Shown: positions 48,423 through 60,618, numbered from the stretch's first letter. The stretch is 64,000 bases of DNA from CAVQAH01 sp963784195 (GCA_963784195.1 CAWARA010000016.1:248001-312000); one strand, 5' to 3'. Notes: generated from the letters alone by a model not told the origin. Program-made: numbers and translations.

Positions 48423-48453
48423 AAGCCCGCCGACCTGGATGGCCGGCGGGCTT
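48423..48453 (-). terminator. intrinsic terminator inside the asd leader (possible attenuator)
   Basis: On the minus strand AAGCCCGCCG - 11-base loop - CGGCGGGCTT is followed by TTTACTTTT. It lies about 120 bp after the predicted transcription start at 48565 and 75 bp before asd. It may end transcription of the short upstream RNA conditionally, or belong to the PQQ-protein transcript. Confidence 0.75.
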
Positions 48454-48481
48454 GCTGTGTCCTGACTTGGGAACTTCTATG

Positions 48482-48550
48482 TCACGGATGCACACACACC
48501 ACCGGCCTGCAGAGTCGCTTGACCCGCTTTCGATCGGCGATGTGTCGCAT
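48482..48550 (-). CDS. possible 22-residue leader peptide
   Basis: ATG 48550 to TGA 48482 reads MRHIADRKRVKRLCRPVVCV plus HP; an ATG at 48559 would add MTH. It lies just downstream of the promoter and before the terminator. Two lysine and five arginine codons are present, which is basic but not a clear lysine-codon run. It could be a translated attenuator leader or chance. Confidence 0.3.
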   Translation of the reverse strand: MRHIADRKRVKRLCRPVVCVHP

Positions 48551-48572
48551 GTGCGTCATCGTATTGAACGAA

Positions 48573-48601
48573 AGTATAGGCACACGATTTCAGACTGTCA
48601 A
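48573..48601 (-). promoter_or_regulatory. sigma70-type promoter for the asd leader
   Basis: Minus strand: TTGACA (48601-48596), 17-bp spacer, TATACT (48578-48573). This is the best promoter match seen in the window, and it sits directly upstream of the lysine operon. Confidence 0.72.
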
Positions 48602-48622
48602 TGTCATCGGAACTTGCACTGC

Positions 48623-48661
48623 CGTGGTTCGTGGTTCGTGGCTCGTGGTTCGTGTCTCGCC
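48623..48661. repeat. heptad array 6 (CGTGGTT type)
   Basis: The units cgtggtt, cgtggtt, cgtggct, cgtggtt, cgtgtct form the array, 31 bp after the stop of the PQQ propeller gene on the minus strand. Confidence 0.85.
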
Positions 48662-48692
48662 GGGCATCCGGCGGTCAGGACGCCGAGCACCG

Positions 48693-49946
48693 CTACTGGG
48701 TCACGGCGAACGCGGCGATCTCCTTGATGTTCCTCACGAACAAACGGCCGTCCGCAATCGACGGTCCCGTGACCGAGACGACGTCCGGGGCGAAGACGCG
48801 CGCGCGGGTACGCTCGGTATAGCCCTCAGGAGTGGCGCGGACGATGCGGAGGTCGCCGGTGGTGAGGCCGAGCACAAGCAGGTGATCGCCGGAGCCGATG
48901 AGCGTGCCTTCGCCGGTCCGCTCGCGCCACCGTACTTCGCCCGTGTCGGCGTTGAGGCAGACCAGCATCGGACCTGCGAAGCCGTAGAGGAAGCCTTCGC
49001 GATAGATCGTCGGTCCGTTTGCGGCCCGGGGGAAGGTCGAGCGCCACAGCTCTTTTGCGTTGATCGTGTCGCCCTGCCGCGACAACTTCAGCATGAAGCC
49101 GCCCTGCCAGCTGGTGATCAGCACGCGATCGTCGGGCAGGACGACGGGGCTGTTCGAAATCTCGGTATCGATTCCCGGACCGCTGACGCTCCACAGCAGT
49201 TTGCCGTCAGCGGCTGACACGCCATACACGCGATCGCCGGCCGCCGCCAGAATCTGACGCGTGCCGGCGACCGTGGCCGGCACGGCGGACGAGTACGCGG
49301 GCGCCTTCGCGTGGGATGCAGACCAGACCACCTTGCCGCTCGCCCGATTGAAGGCGAGCAAGCCGCGGCTCTTGTCGCCTCCCGTCGGCACGATGACCAT
49401 CTGTCCTTCGACGAGTGGCGACGATCCGAATCCCCATTTCGGCACCGACGCGTTGAATTCCGCGACGAGATCGTGGCGCCAGCGCTCTTTACCAGTCGAC
49501 GCGTCGAGCGCGACGAGCAGGCCGTGCGGCCCGGTCGCGAAGACGTCGCCGCCATCGATCGCCGGCGTGGCGATCGGTCCATCGTGTGAGCCGTCATGGC
49601 CGCGATACGTCGGCCCCAGGTTGACGCTCCAGCGTTCCTTGCCGGTCGCCGCGTCGAGGGCCACGACGAAGTCGTCGCTCCCACGCAGCTCCATCGTGAT
49701 GGCCTGATTGCCCGCGACAGCCACCTCCGAGTACCCGCCCGTCGTGGGCCGCCGCCAGACCTCCTTGAACGCGCTGACGGTGTTCCCCAGATCCGCGGCA
49801 AGCCCGGTACGTGCGGGCCCCCACAGTCCCGGCCAGGCGCGCGCTGAACCCGCCTGCGTGTGCCCGGTCACCTGGCCCAGGAGAGCCGCGCCGACTGCGA
49901 AAACGGCTACCGCCGCCGGCTTGAGGGAAGGAGGCAATGTGCGCAT
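48693..49946 (-). CDS. exported PQQ-like beta-propeller protein
   Basis: The 417-residue protein with signal peptide (AAVAVFAVGAALLGQVTGH) consists of PQQ-like propeller blades with the signature ALDAATGKERWSVNLG, ALDASTGKERWRHDLV, AFNRASGKVVWSASHA and CLNADTGEVRWRER. No dehydrogenase catalytic residues are evident, so it is likely a binding or scaffold propeller rather than a quinoprotein enzyme. It is the most downstream gene of the minus-strand MoxR/VWA region, separated from the DUF4159 gene by 181 bp holding heptad arrays. Its exact role is unknown. Confidence 0.88.
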   Translation of the reverse strand: MRTLPPSLKPAAVAVFAVGAALLGQVTGHTQAGSARAWPGLWGPARTGLAADLGNTVSAFKEVWRRPTTGGYSEVAVAGNQAITMELRGSDDFVVALDAATGKERWSVNLGPTYRGHDGSHDGPIATPAIDGGDVFATGPHGLLVALDASTGKERWRHDLVAEFNASVPKWGFGSSPLVEGQMVIVPTGGDKSRGLLAFNRASGKVVWSASHAKAPAYSSAVPATVAGTRQILAAAGDRVYGVSAADGKLLWSVSGPGIDTEISNSPVVLPDDRVLITSWQGGFMLKLSRQGDTINAKELWRSTFPRAANGPTIYREGFLYGFAGPMLVCLNADTGEVRWRERTGEGTLIGSGDHLLVLGLTTGDLRIVRATPEGYTERTRARVFAPDVVSVTGPSIADGRLFVRNIKEIAAFAVTQ

Positions 49947-50023
49947 GCGATCACGCTAGAGAATCGCCGCGCCAGGGCGCAAGGTGACAGTGATGAGGTG
50001 AGCGGAGGCGTGGTGAGAATCGC

Positions 50024-50127
50024 CGTGGTTCGTGGTCCGTGGTTCGTGAGTCCGTCGCTCGTAGCTCGGAAGGCAACGACCGGTCAACGTGCTCTTCGAG
50101 CTACGAGCGACGAGTTACGAACTACGG
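50024..50127. repeat. heptad array 7: CGTGGTT units plus an inverted pair
   Basis: The units cgtggtt, cgtggtc, cgtggtt, cgtgagt (50024-50051) are followed by CGTCGCTCGTAGCTCG (50053-50068). Its exact reverse complement lies at 50097-50112 within the period-7 run gctacga, gcgacga, gttacga, actacgg. The array touches the stop codon of the DUF4159 gene at 50128. Confidence 0.85.
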
Positions 50128-50967
50128 CTAGTGAGTAAATGCGTACAGCAGCACGTTGATCCCCACCGCATATCCGTCCGGTGAGAACTGATAGAAGAAC
50201 CCGGGGTCCTCCCCTTCACGCTCCCAGGCGTCTGCGATGTCCGTGTTGTGGGTCATCAGGACCATCAGCCGGCCGTTCGCGTCGCTGATCCCGCGGACGT
50301 TGACGTGCTCGCTGTCGAAGCCACGCTCCGACGTGCCGCCGCCGCTGCGGCGCCAGTGGCCGATGTTCGGGATCTGTGGAATAGCCTTGAGCTCGAACAT
50401 CGTCCGGAACATCGGGTGCGCCGGCGTGAGGTCGACGATTGGATACTCGAAGCTCGGGAGCACGCGGCCGATTTCGCTGCTCCACTGTTCCCAGGCGGGC
50501 GTGCCCCAGAAATCGTCAGCCCAGATGAATCCGCCTTTCAGGAGGTAGGCGCGCAGGCGCAGGACCTCTTCGTCGGTGAAGCCTGCCGTGCCCGCATCGG
50601 CGACGATGATGAACGGGCACTGGAAGAGCTCGTCATCGGTCGGACGCACGACGAGGTGGTTCGGCTCGCCTGAGGGCCCGCGGCTGATGCGGGTCTTGGT
50701 GAGCTCCGAGAGACGGATCGAGAAGTTCGTGTCCGCGTTGGGATAGTCGGTCCACCACCCCTGGCCTCCCGCTTCACGGGTGACGCGGTTGTACATCAGG
50801 CGGCAGAAGTTGAAGGCGCCGTCGAAGCTCTCTTTGGTCGGAAGCCGCGCGGACGGGTCGCGCATGCGGCGGAATGGGAAAAAGTCCTGCGCGCCGGCAG
50901 CCGCGACGGCCAGCACGAGTGCGACGGCAGCGGCAATCGCTGTTCGCATTGGAAAACGACGTCCCAT
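50128..50967 (-). CDS. exported DUF4159 protein, copy 1
   Basis: The 279-residue protein from ATG 50967 (GGAAGG 5 bp upstream) has a signal peptide (MRTAIAAAVALVLAVAAAGA). The mature part starts DFFPFRRMRDPSARLPTKES and contains FNFCRLMYNRVTREAGGQGW, LRLRAYLLKGGFIWADDFWG, HPMFRTMFELKAIPQIPN and ends GYAVGINVLLYAFTH, all typical of DUF4159. The LLKGGFIWADDFWG core resembles a degenerate glutamine-amidotransferase-like fold. A paralog sits at 58846-59606. Genes of this family travel with MoxR, DUF58 and BatA genes; the biochemical role is unknown. Confidence 0.9.
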   Translation of the reverse strand: MGRRFPMRTAIAAAVALVLAVAAAGAQDFFPFRRMRDPSARLPTKESFDGAFNFCRLMYNRVTREAGGQGWWTDYPNADTNFSIRLSELTKTRISRGPSGEPNHLVVRPTDDELFQCPFIIVADAGTAGFTDEEVLRLRAYLLKGGFIWADDFWGTPAWEQWSSEIGRVLPSFEYPIVDLTPAHPMFRTMFELKAIPQIPNIGHWRRSGGGTSERGFDSEHVNVRGISDANGRLMVLMTHNTDIADAWEREGEDPGFFYQFSPDGYAVGINVLLYAFTH

Positions 50968-51009
50968 GCCAGCCTTCCGCAAACGCGCTCGCGACCGCGG
51001 TAGATGAAG

Positions 51010-54640
<3,631 letters not shown>

Positions 54641-54690
54641 CCGCAGGGGTGGAACGGGTGGATAGGCATATAAGCGTCTCCGAGCCTGAC

Positions 54691-54708
54691 GCGCGGCTAA
54701 AGCCGCGC
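54691..54708. repeat. REP-like hairpin, copy 3
   Basis: GCGCGGC - TAAA - GCCGCGC lies between the BatA-type and DUF4175 genes. It keeps the TAAA loop and outer layout of copies 2 and 4 with a changed stem. Confidence 0.5.
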
Positions 54709-54719
54709 GCTCCTTAAGC

Positions 54720-56762
54720 TTACACCGTGGACCTGTTGGCCACGACGGTTTCCGCACCGAGCAGCAGCAGACCCGCGAACAGCAGGTACCACCAGATTCG
54801 CTGAGCGCCTTCCTGCGCCTGATCCGTTGGTACCGCTTCTGGTTCTCCAGCCGCGACCCGTCCCGCATGGCCCAGCGCGGCCGCGACAACCTCCTGCGGA
54901 TCCATCGCGGTGAGGTCCGATTCACGAAGATCGACGTTGCTGGCCACGACGACGGCCGTCCCCGAATCCTTTTCCTTGTTCAGGGGACGGACCTCATAGA
55001 AGCCCTGTTCGGTGAGCTCGAGCACATCGGGACCTTCCTCGTCGAGCGTCACCCGCTCGCCCTTTGGCGTCAGCACCACACGAGGGAGCTCGGTCGCAGT
55101 CCGTCCAACCGTGTAGGACGACGGCTCGACCACCTCACCCACCGAGCGCCACGGCTGCGGCTCGCGGTATCCCGCCAGGTGCCGGACTGCGCGATGAAGG
55201 AATGGCAGATACACCGGCTTGAGCGCCATGTCGTTCCAGAAGAGGTCGACGGTCGACGTAAACATCAGCACGCGGCCGTTGCCGACCTTCCTCTCCAGCA
55301 TCGCTGCCCCGCCATCGTCGAACCTGGCAATCACCTGGGCTCCGGCAGCAGGGGCGACCGCGCGATAGCCGTAGAAGCGCGCGGCGGAGAAGTCGCCCGT
55401 TCGCGGCGCACGGAAGATCTCGAAGACGGGGTGACCGTATTCCAGCGCGCCGAGGCGCGCAGGCACGCCTGTCGAACGATCGACCGGCTCACCTGGAACG
55501 CCCGGCAACAACTCGCCCGACTGCGGCCAGGACCCGCGTTCTCCGAGCACCACCAGAAGTCCGCCACCGCGCTCCACGAAGCGCTGAAGACGTTCACCGG
55601 TCGCCTGGCTGGGCGTCACATCGTTGAGGATGACGACGGATGCGGCGTTGAGATCCTCGGCGGTCATGGCATCCGCCGATCTCGTCGACGTCTCGAACCG
55701 GGGCGCTTCGCCGACGGCGAGCGCGCGGGCCAGATACAGGCTGGTGTCGCGCGCCGCTGCGCTGCGCTCGGCGATGATGATGCGCACCGGAGGCTCCGGC
55801 GACAACACGAAATGGAACGCGTTGTCGCGCATCAGCTTGTCGTCGGCGAGCTTGACCGTCGCGCGGATGTTCTTCTCCGCAACCGTCACCGGCTCGAACG
55901 TCACGGACGCGGAACCGTTCGCCGCCGGTGATACACGCTGCGTCTGGATGACCCGGCCGCCAAGGTCCAGTGCGAGATCGACGCTCGAGGCTGCATTGCT
56001 GTGGTTGGCGACGCCGGCCGTGATGGTCACGCGCTCCTGGTTCTCGAACATCGAGCGCTGCAATGCCACAGGCGTGACCGACATGTTCGCCGGATCGGTG
56101 TCGCTGATGTTGACGGGAGTCAACGCCGCGCCGTCGGGCAGCCGTACCCCCTCGGCTCCCTGCCATCCCGAGCGCTGAAAGTCCGAGATGAGGATCACTT
56201 CCTTCCGCGGAAGCGCCGATTCTCCGAGGATGCTGCCTGCGAGCTTGAGCGCCGGACCGTAGCGCGTCGTGCTGGCGCTCGACTCGACCCCAGCGAGCGC
56301 AGTCTGCAGACGGCTGCGATCGGCCGTCGACCGCAATGCGACCTCGGCGCCGGACCCGAAGAGCACGATCGATCCGCGGTCCTGGCCGCGCACCCCGTTG
56401 ACCGCGTCCCCGGCCGCCGACAATGCGCGCTGCCATCGGTCGCCGTACCCCATGCTGTACGACCGATCGAGCAGAATCACGACTTCCCGCGCGCCGGACG
56501 ACGCCGCAGCGCCGAGGTCCTGGCGGCGGAAGAACGGCCGCGCGAACGCCAGAACGATGAGCGCGAGCGCCGCGAGACGCATCATCAGCAGGAACCAGTG
56601 GCGGATGCGCCGGCGCTGAACGGACTGGTAGGGGATGCGCCGCAGGAACATCAGCGACGGAAAGTGGACGACGTTCTTGCGCTCCTTCTGAATCAGGTGC
56701 AGCAGCACCGGAATCGCGAGGCCCGCAAGCGCGGCGAGGAAGAGCGGCGTCAGAAAAGCCAT
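54720..56762 (-). CDS. BatA-type VWA membrane protein
   Basis: The 680-residue protein begins MAFLTPLFLAALAGLAIPVL, the BatA N-terminal helix, then LHLIQKERKNVVHFPSLMFL and a second helix. A VWA domain follows with metal site DRSYSMGYG (D99, S101, S103) and ISDFQRSG. The middle contains a beta-domain (VTITAGVANHSNAASSVDLA) and a glutamine-amidotransferase-like segment (RFVERGGGLLVVLGERGSW). It ends with a C-terminal helix (WWYLLFAGLLLLGAETVVA). It sits 15 bp after the DUF58 gene and belongs to the MoxR operon. BatA-type proteins act at the inner membrane; the original Bat function (oxidative-stress tolerance) may not apply here. Confidence 0.9.
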   Translation of the reverse strand: MAFLTPLFLAALAGLAIPVLLHLIQKERKNVVHFPSLMFLRRIPYQSVQRRRIRHWFLLMMRLAALALIVLAFARPFFRRQDLGAAASSGAREVVILLDRSYSMGYGDRWQRALSAAGDAVNGVRGQDRGSIVLFGSGAEVALRSTADRSRLQTALAGVESSASTTRYGPALKLAGSILGESALPRKEVILISDFQRSGWQGAEGVRLPDGAALTPVNISDTDPANMSVTPVALQRSMFENQERVTITAGVANHSNAASSVDLALDLGGRVIQTQRVSPAANGSASVTFEPVTVAEKNIRATVKLADDKLMRDNAFHFVLSPEPPVRIIIAERSAAARDTSLYLARALAVGEAPRFETSTRSADAMTAEDLNAASVVILNDVTPSQATGERLQRFVERGGGLLVVLGERGSWPQSGELLPGVPGEPVDRSTGVPARLGALEYGHPVFEIFRAPRTGDFSAARFYGYRAVAPAAGAQVIARFDDGGAAMLERKVGNGRVLMFTSTVDLFWNDMALKPVYLPFLHRAVRHLAGYREPQPWRSVGEVVEPSSYTVGRTATELPRVVLTPKGERVTLDEEGPDVLELTEQGFYEVRPLNKEKDSGTAVVVASNVDLRESDLTAMDPQEVVAAALGHAGRVAAGEPEAVPTDQAQEGAQRIWWYLLFAGLLLLGAETVVANRSTV

Positions 56763-56777
56763 GTAAGCAACGATCCG

Positions 56778-57689
56778 TCAGCGTACCCGGGTCAATCTCT
56801 CCCTGGTCGTCAAGTAGCTGAACAACGCGTGGTCCAGCGGGGTGGACGTATTCACCATCGTGTAATCGATGCGATTGGCCGAGAAACGCTCGGTCAGCGC
56901 GGTGATGTGCGCCTGGACCAGCTCGCGGTACTGATCGCCGAGCTTCTGCGGAACGATCGGAATCTGCTCGCCGCTCTCGAGATCCTCGAACGCCGACGGG
57001 TCGGTGAACGAAAAATCGAGCTCGGCCGGGTCCAGGAGATGAAACACCGCGAGATCGTTGCCGCGAAAGCGCAGCGGACCGATCGCCTCGAGCACCGCGT
57101 CGGGTTCCTCGTACAGGTCCGACACGAGCACCAGCATGCCGCGGCGGCCGAAATGCTCGGCCATCTTGTGCAGCGGCGCGCGCAGACCGCCGGGCTTCGC
57201 CGGCTTCAGCCGATCGAGCACATGCAGCACCGTGTCCATGTGCTTCGCCGACGGCGGCACGTGCTCGACGATGTCGTCGTCGAAGGCCACGAAACCGACG
57301 CGGTCTCGCTGGCGATGGACCAGGTAGGTGAGGCAGCCGGCCAGCATGCGGCCGTAGTCCAGCTTCGTCATGCCGCGGCTCCCGTATCCCATTGATTTGG
57401 ACACGTCGAGCAGGACCGCGAAGTTGGAATTCGAATCCGCCTCGTACTCCTTTATGTAATACCGATCGGTGCGCGCGTACAGCTTCCAGTCGACGCGCCG
57501 GATGTCGTCGCCCGGCACATAGCCACGATGCTCGGCGAAATCCACCGATGCCCCGAAGAACGGCGATCGATGGATGCCGTTGATGAATCCGTCGACGACC
57601 GAGCGCGCGACCAGCTCGAGATTGCCGATCCGCGCGAGCACGATCGGGTCGACGAACCGGGCACCGGGAATCGCTCCGCTTCCAATCAT
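56778..57689 (-). CDS. DUF58 VWA-fold protein
   Basis: The 303-residue protein starts at ATG 57689, 2 bp after the moxR stop. DUF58 features are RSPFFGASVDFAEHRGYVPG, DDIRRVDWKLYARTDRYYIK (the diagnostic RxxDWxxxAR core), EYEADSNSNFAVLLDVSKSM with the DxSxS metal site, and LVLVSDLYEEPDAV. It is cytoplasmic, with no helix. DUF58 proteins are the usual partners of MoxR ATPases and are thought to be their substrates or adaptors. The frame extends upstream to 57929 but only as an out-of-frame run over moxR. Confidence 0.93.
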   Translation of the reverse strand: MIGSGAIPGARFVDPIVLARIGNLELVARSVVDGFINGIHRSPFFGASVDFAEHRGYVPGDDIRRVDWKLYARTDRYYIKEYEADSNSNFAVLLDVSKSMGYGSRGMTKLDYGRMLAGCLTYLVHRQRDRVGFVAFDDDIVEHVPPSAKHMDTVLHVLDRLKPAKPGGLRAPLHKMAEHFGRRGMLVLVSDLYEEPDAVLEAIGPLRFRGNDLAVFHLLDPAELDFSFTDPSAFEDLESGEQIPIVPQKLGDQYRELVQAHITALTERFSANRIDYTMVNTSTPLDHALFSYLTTRERLTRVR

Positions 57690-57691
57690 GA

Positions 57692-58729
57692 TCACAGTCC
57701 CGAACGCGGAACGGCAACAGCTTCCAGCAGTCGATCGACCAGGGTGTCGGTGGTGATACCCTCGGACTGCGCGTGGAAGTTGGTCAGCACGCGGTGCCGC
57801 AACACCGGATGCGCGAGCGCGCGGATGTCGTCGAAATTGACGTGATAGCGCCCCTGCATCAGCGCCCGGGCCTTGGCCCCGAGCACCAGGTACTGCGCTG
57901 CGCGGACGCTGGCGCCGAACGCCACCCACTTCTTCACGTTGTCGGGAATCGAGGGCGACTTCGGACGGCTCGAGCGCACGAGGTTGAGCGCATAGCGCAT
58001 CACCGCCTCGGCCACCGGCACGCGGCGCACGAGCCGCTGGAACGCCACCAGGTCCTGACCGGTCACCGGGCGCTGGAACTCCGGCTCGAGGATCGCCGTC
58101 GTCGTTCGCACGACGTTGAATTCCTCCTCTTCCGGCGGATGATCGATGACGATGTGGAACATGAAACGATCGAGCTGCGCCTCGGGCAGCGGGTAGGTGC
58201 CTTCGAGCTCGATCGGGTTCTGCGTCGCGAACACGTAGAAGGGCTCCTCCAGCTTGTAGGTGCGGCCCTGGATCGTCACGCGATGCTCCTGCATGGCCTC
58301 GAGCAGCGCGGACTGCGTCTTCGGCGGCGTGCGGTTGATCTCGTCGGCGAGCACGATGTTCGCGAAGATCGGGCCGGGCGCGAACACCATCTGCCGTTTG
58401 CCGGTGGTCGAGTCCTCCTGGATGATGTCGGTGCCGGTGATGTCCGACGGCATCAGGTCGGGAGTGAACTGAATGCGCGAGAACTTCAGATCGACGACAC
58501 GCGCCAGCGTATGAATCAGGAGGGTCTTGGCCAGACCCGGCACGCCGACGATCAGGCTGTTGCCGCCGACGAACAGCGTCAGCAGCACCTGATTGATCGT
58601 GTCGTCCTGACCGACGATCAGCTTGTGTAGCTCGGCGATGATCTGGTCGCGGCCCTTTTTCATCTTATCGGCCAGCGCGAGATCGTCCGGCGACTCCAGA
58701 TCCACCACGTCCTGAACCATACGCTCCAC
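57692..58729 (-). CDS. moxR: MoxR-family AAA+ ATPase
   Basis: The 345-residue protein starts at GTG 58729, where GGAGGAGG stands 5 bp upstream; the ATG at 58720 is 14 bp from it and less likely. Walker A is VGVPGLAKT, Walker B IVLADEINR, sensor region FATQNPIELEGTYPLPEAQL, and the arginine-rich C-terminal lid follows. MoxR ATPases act as chaperones that insert cofactors or assemble complexes with VWA proteins. Next genes are DUF58 and BatA-VWA. The open frame continues upstream into the DUF4159 gene because of frame breaks there, which would give a false fusion of 627 residues. Confidence 0.95.
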   Translation of the reverse strand: MERMVQDVVDLESPDDLALADKMKKGRDQIIAELHKLIVGQDDTINQVLLTLFVGGNSLIVGVPGLAKTLLIHTLARVVDLKFSRIQFTPDLMPSDITGTDIIQEDSTTGKRQMVFAPGPIFANIVLADEINRTPPKTQSALLEAMQEHRVTIQGRTYKLEEPFYVFATQNPIELEGTYPLPEAQLDRFMFHIVIDHPPEEEEFNVVRTTTAILEPEFQRPVTGQDLVAFQRLVRRVPVAEAVMRYALNLVRSSRPKSPSIPDNVKKWVAFGASVRAAQYLVLGAKARALMQGRYHVNFDDIRALAHPVLRHRVLTNFHAQSEGITTDTLVDRLLEAVAVPRSGL

Positions 58730-58742
58730 GAAGACCTCCTCC

Positions 58743-58760
58743 GTCCGGCTGAAGCCGGAC
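58743..58760. repeat. REP-like hairpin, copy 4
   Basis: GTCCGGC - TGAA - GCCGGAC, between DUF4159 copy 2 and moxR. A degenerate second unit (CTCCGGCTTTAGCTGG) follows at 58780-58795. Confidence 0.6.
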
Positions 58761-58845
58761 ACTACGCCAGCTTCGCAGCCTCCGGCTTTAGCTGGCACGA
58801 GCTCGCGGCTTGCTGGTAGCTGGCAGTGGCCGCTGGCAGCTGTTC

Positions 58846-59606
58846 CTAATGCGTCAATCCGTAAATGAAATAGTTCATCCCGAACTTGTAGGCCTCGTTC
58901 GACAGGTCCACCGGAAAGAGGCCGGTCGACGAATATTCCCAGGTACTCGCCCAGGTCGCCGTCCACGTTGGCGATCGCCATGACCCGTTTCGTCGGATCG
59001 TTGTCCTCGAAAATCGCCCAGTAGGTCGGCATCGCGCCGCCGTACGACGTCAGGTACTGCAGGCTCGTGATCTCGAAGAACGAATTGAAAATCGGGCTCT
59101 TCGCGTCGATCTGAAGGAAGCGGTGCTGCGGCAGCACGCGGCGCATCTGTTCTTCGAGGTTGTGCCAGTGCCCTTCACGCGTGCGGAAGTCGTCGAAGAT
59201 GATGAAGCCACCCTTCAACAGATAGTTGCGCAGGTTCGTGGTGTCCTCTTCCGACGGCACCCAGAAGCCGGGCTCGGACATGTAGGCGATCGGGTGATGA
59301 AAAAGCTCCGGGTCGTCGAGCGCCAGCACGTTCGATCCATCCGTTCGCGCCGGGGTGATCGACAGCTCGGAGAGGATCTTCATCATGTGGATGTCCGCCG
59401 TCGGGTAGTCGTGCGCCCAGCCAGGATCGCGTCGGAACCCGCCCGAATACCGCAGTCGCACGAACGTCAGCCGGCCGTCGGTACTCGACGTTGCCATACA
59501 TGCTCGTCGACCGTCGGAAGATATCCTGCGCGAAGACCACCGCCCCCGCCGTCGCAATGACGAACGCAATGGCAAGCGAAACCACGCGGGAGAAGGCCCG
59601 AGGCAT
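58846..59606 (-). CDS. exported DUF4159 protein, copy 2, frameshifted
   Basis: The ATG at 59606 starts a signal peptide (FSRVVSLAIAFVIATAGAVVF) and mature sequence QDIFRRSTSMYGNVEYRRP. After a break near 59480 the main part continues RLTFVRLRYSGGFRRDPGWA, LRNYLLKGGFIIFDDFRT, SPIFNSFFEITSLQYLTSY and NVDGDLGEY. A second break near 58940 restores the end WEYSSTGLFPVDLSNEAYKF and YFIYGLTH with stop at 58846. It is about 250 residues once repaired. The LLKGGFIIFDDF core equals LLKGGFIWADDF in copy 1, but the rest is well diverged. It lies between the caspase-fold gene (start overlapping its 3' end) and moxR. Confidence 0.85.
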
Positions 59607-60591
59607 TATTATTCTTCTTCTCGAGTTCCCGAATCTGACGAGTCTTGAGCGCCAGCTCCGTCGCCAGCTTCTCGAGCTCGCTGGTGTAGCGATCCGCCGG
59701 CATCGCATCCTTCATCAGCTTGAGGGCTTCGATGCGGCGCTCGAGCTCGCGGCGTTCCTGATACAGGGCACGAAGCTTCGGATCGTCCGGCAGCGGATCG
59801 CCCGCCGTCGCGCTGCCGAGCGCGACGACCGCGGCGGTCTTGCCCTGCTTGCCGGTCGGCGAGGGATCGCCCACGCCTTCGCCGCCACTGTCGTTCAGCA
59901 GCGCGTTCTCGGTGCGCATGATGCCTTCGCGCTCGTAGGCGGTGTTCACCTCGCGCTTCGCCCACGAGAACGCTTCGAGCACGGTCACGCGGCGGTTCTT
60001 GTCCTCATCGGCCTCGAGCCCGGCCAGGGCGTCGACGAAATAGCCCCCGAAGAGGGTGGCGAAACGCTCGCTGCCGGTCCGGGTCGCGGTCACGATCGTC
60101 CGGCCGGGCGACGCCAGTGTCTCCATGAACGGCCCGCTGGCGCTCGCTGTATTCACGAACACCACGTGACGCGACTTCAAACGCTTCAGGAGCGGGTCGA
60201 AATCCGCCGGCGTCATGTCGGGCCCGGGCAGGTTGAACTTCGCGATCTTGCCGTCGAACGTACCGTGCCCGATGAGGACGATGAACACGACATCGTCCTC
60301 GGGCGCCGCCGCCAGCGTGGCGAAGGCCTTCGAGATCTCTTCCTTCGTCGAGCGCCCGGTGATGCGTTTCGGATCCGCCTCGACCTTGTCTGCGAGATAC
60401 ACGATGGATTTCGGCTCGACCCCGACCTTCCCCGCCGCCTCGACGAGCGTCGACGCCCAACGCTGAAACAACTCGGCATGTTCCGGCTGACCCGCAAGGC
60501 CCACGATGATCGCCAGATGCGTCGCCTGCGCGTACGCAGTCGACGAAACCGTGAGCATCGCCAACGCCGCCGCAACTACCGTCCGCCGCAT
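59467..60591 (-). CDS. exported caspase-fold protein lacking the catalytic cysteine
   Basis: The start ATG 60591 has GGGGTGAC upstream and a signal peptide (VVAAALAMLTVSSTAYAQA). The caspase/C13-like fold is visible as HLAIIVGLAGQ, FIVLIGHGTFDG with the dyad histidine H109, and HVVFVNTASASGPFM, where the position of the usual cysteine in DACxSG-type loops is S150. A charged coiled region follows (PKLRALYQERRELERRIEAL). As read the frame ends at 59467, but the last 45 residues overlap the DUF4159 start. Two TAA codons at 59611-59606 in a shifted frame suggest the natural end. It may be an inactive or serine-dependent relative acting with the MoxR/VWA proteins. Confidence 0.8.
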   Translation of the reverse strand: MRRTVVAAALAMLTVSSTAYAQATHLAIIVGLAGQPEHAELFQRWASTLVEAAGKVGVEPKSIVYLADKVEADPKRITGRSTKEEISKAFATLAAAPEDDVVFIVLIGHGTFDGKIAKFNLPGPDMTPADFDPLLKRLKSRHVVFVNTASASGPFMETLASPGRTIVTATRTGSERFATLFGGYFVDALAGLEADEDKNRRVTVLEAFSWAKREVNTAYEREGIMRTENALLNDSGGEGVGDPSPTGKQGKTAAVVALGSATAGDPLPDDPKLRALYQERRELERRIEALKLMKDAMPADRYTSELEKLATELALKTRQIRELEKKNNNASGLLPRGFACHCVRHCDGGGGGLRAGYLPTVDEHVWQRRVPTAG

Positions 60592-60618
60592 GTCACCCCG
60601 TTATCAGAATTCGACCGG

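Noticed and set aside
48452..49217. Plus-strand frames over the asd leader and PQQ gene
   Set aside because: They are opposite a well-supported propeller gene and a promoter/terminator pair, and show no domain.
57692..59575. A single 627-residue DUF4159-MoxR fusion
   Set aside because: The junction lies in REP-like intergenic sequence without homology to either family, a strong GTG start with GGAGGAGG exists for moxR, and DUF4159 copy 2 has its own stop in the repaired frame.
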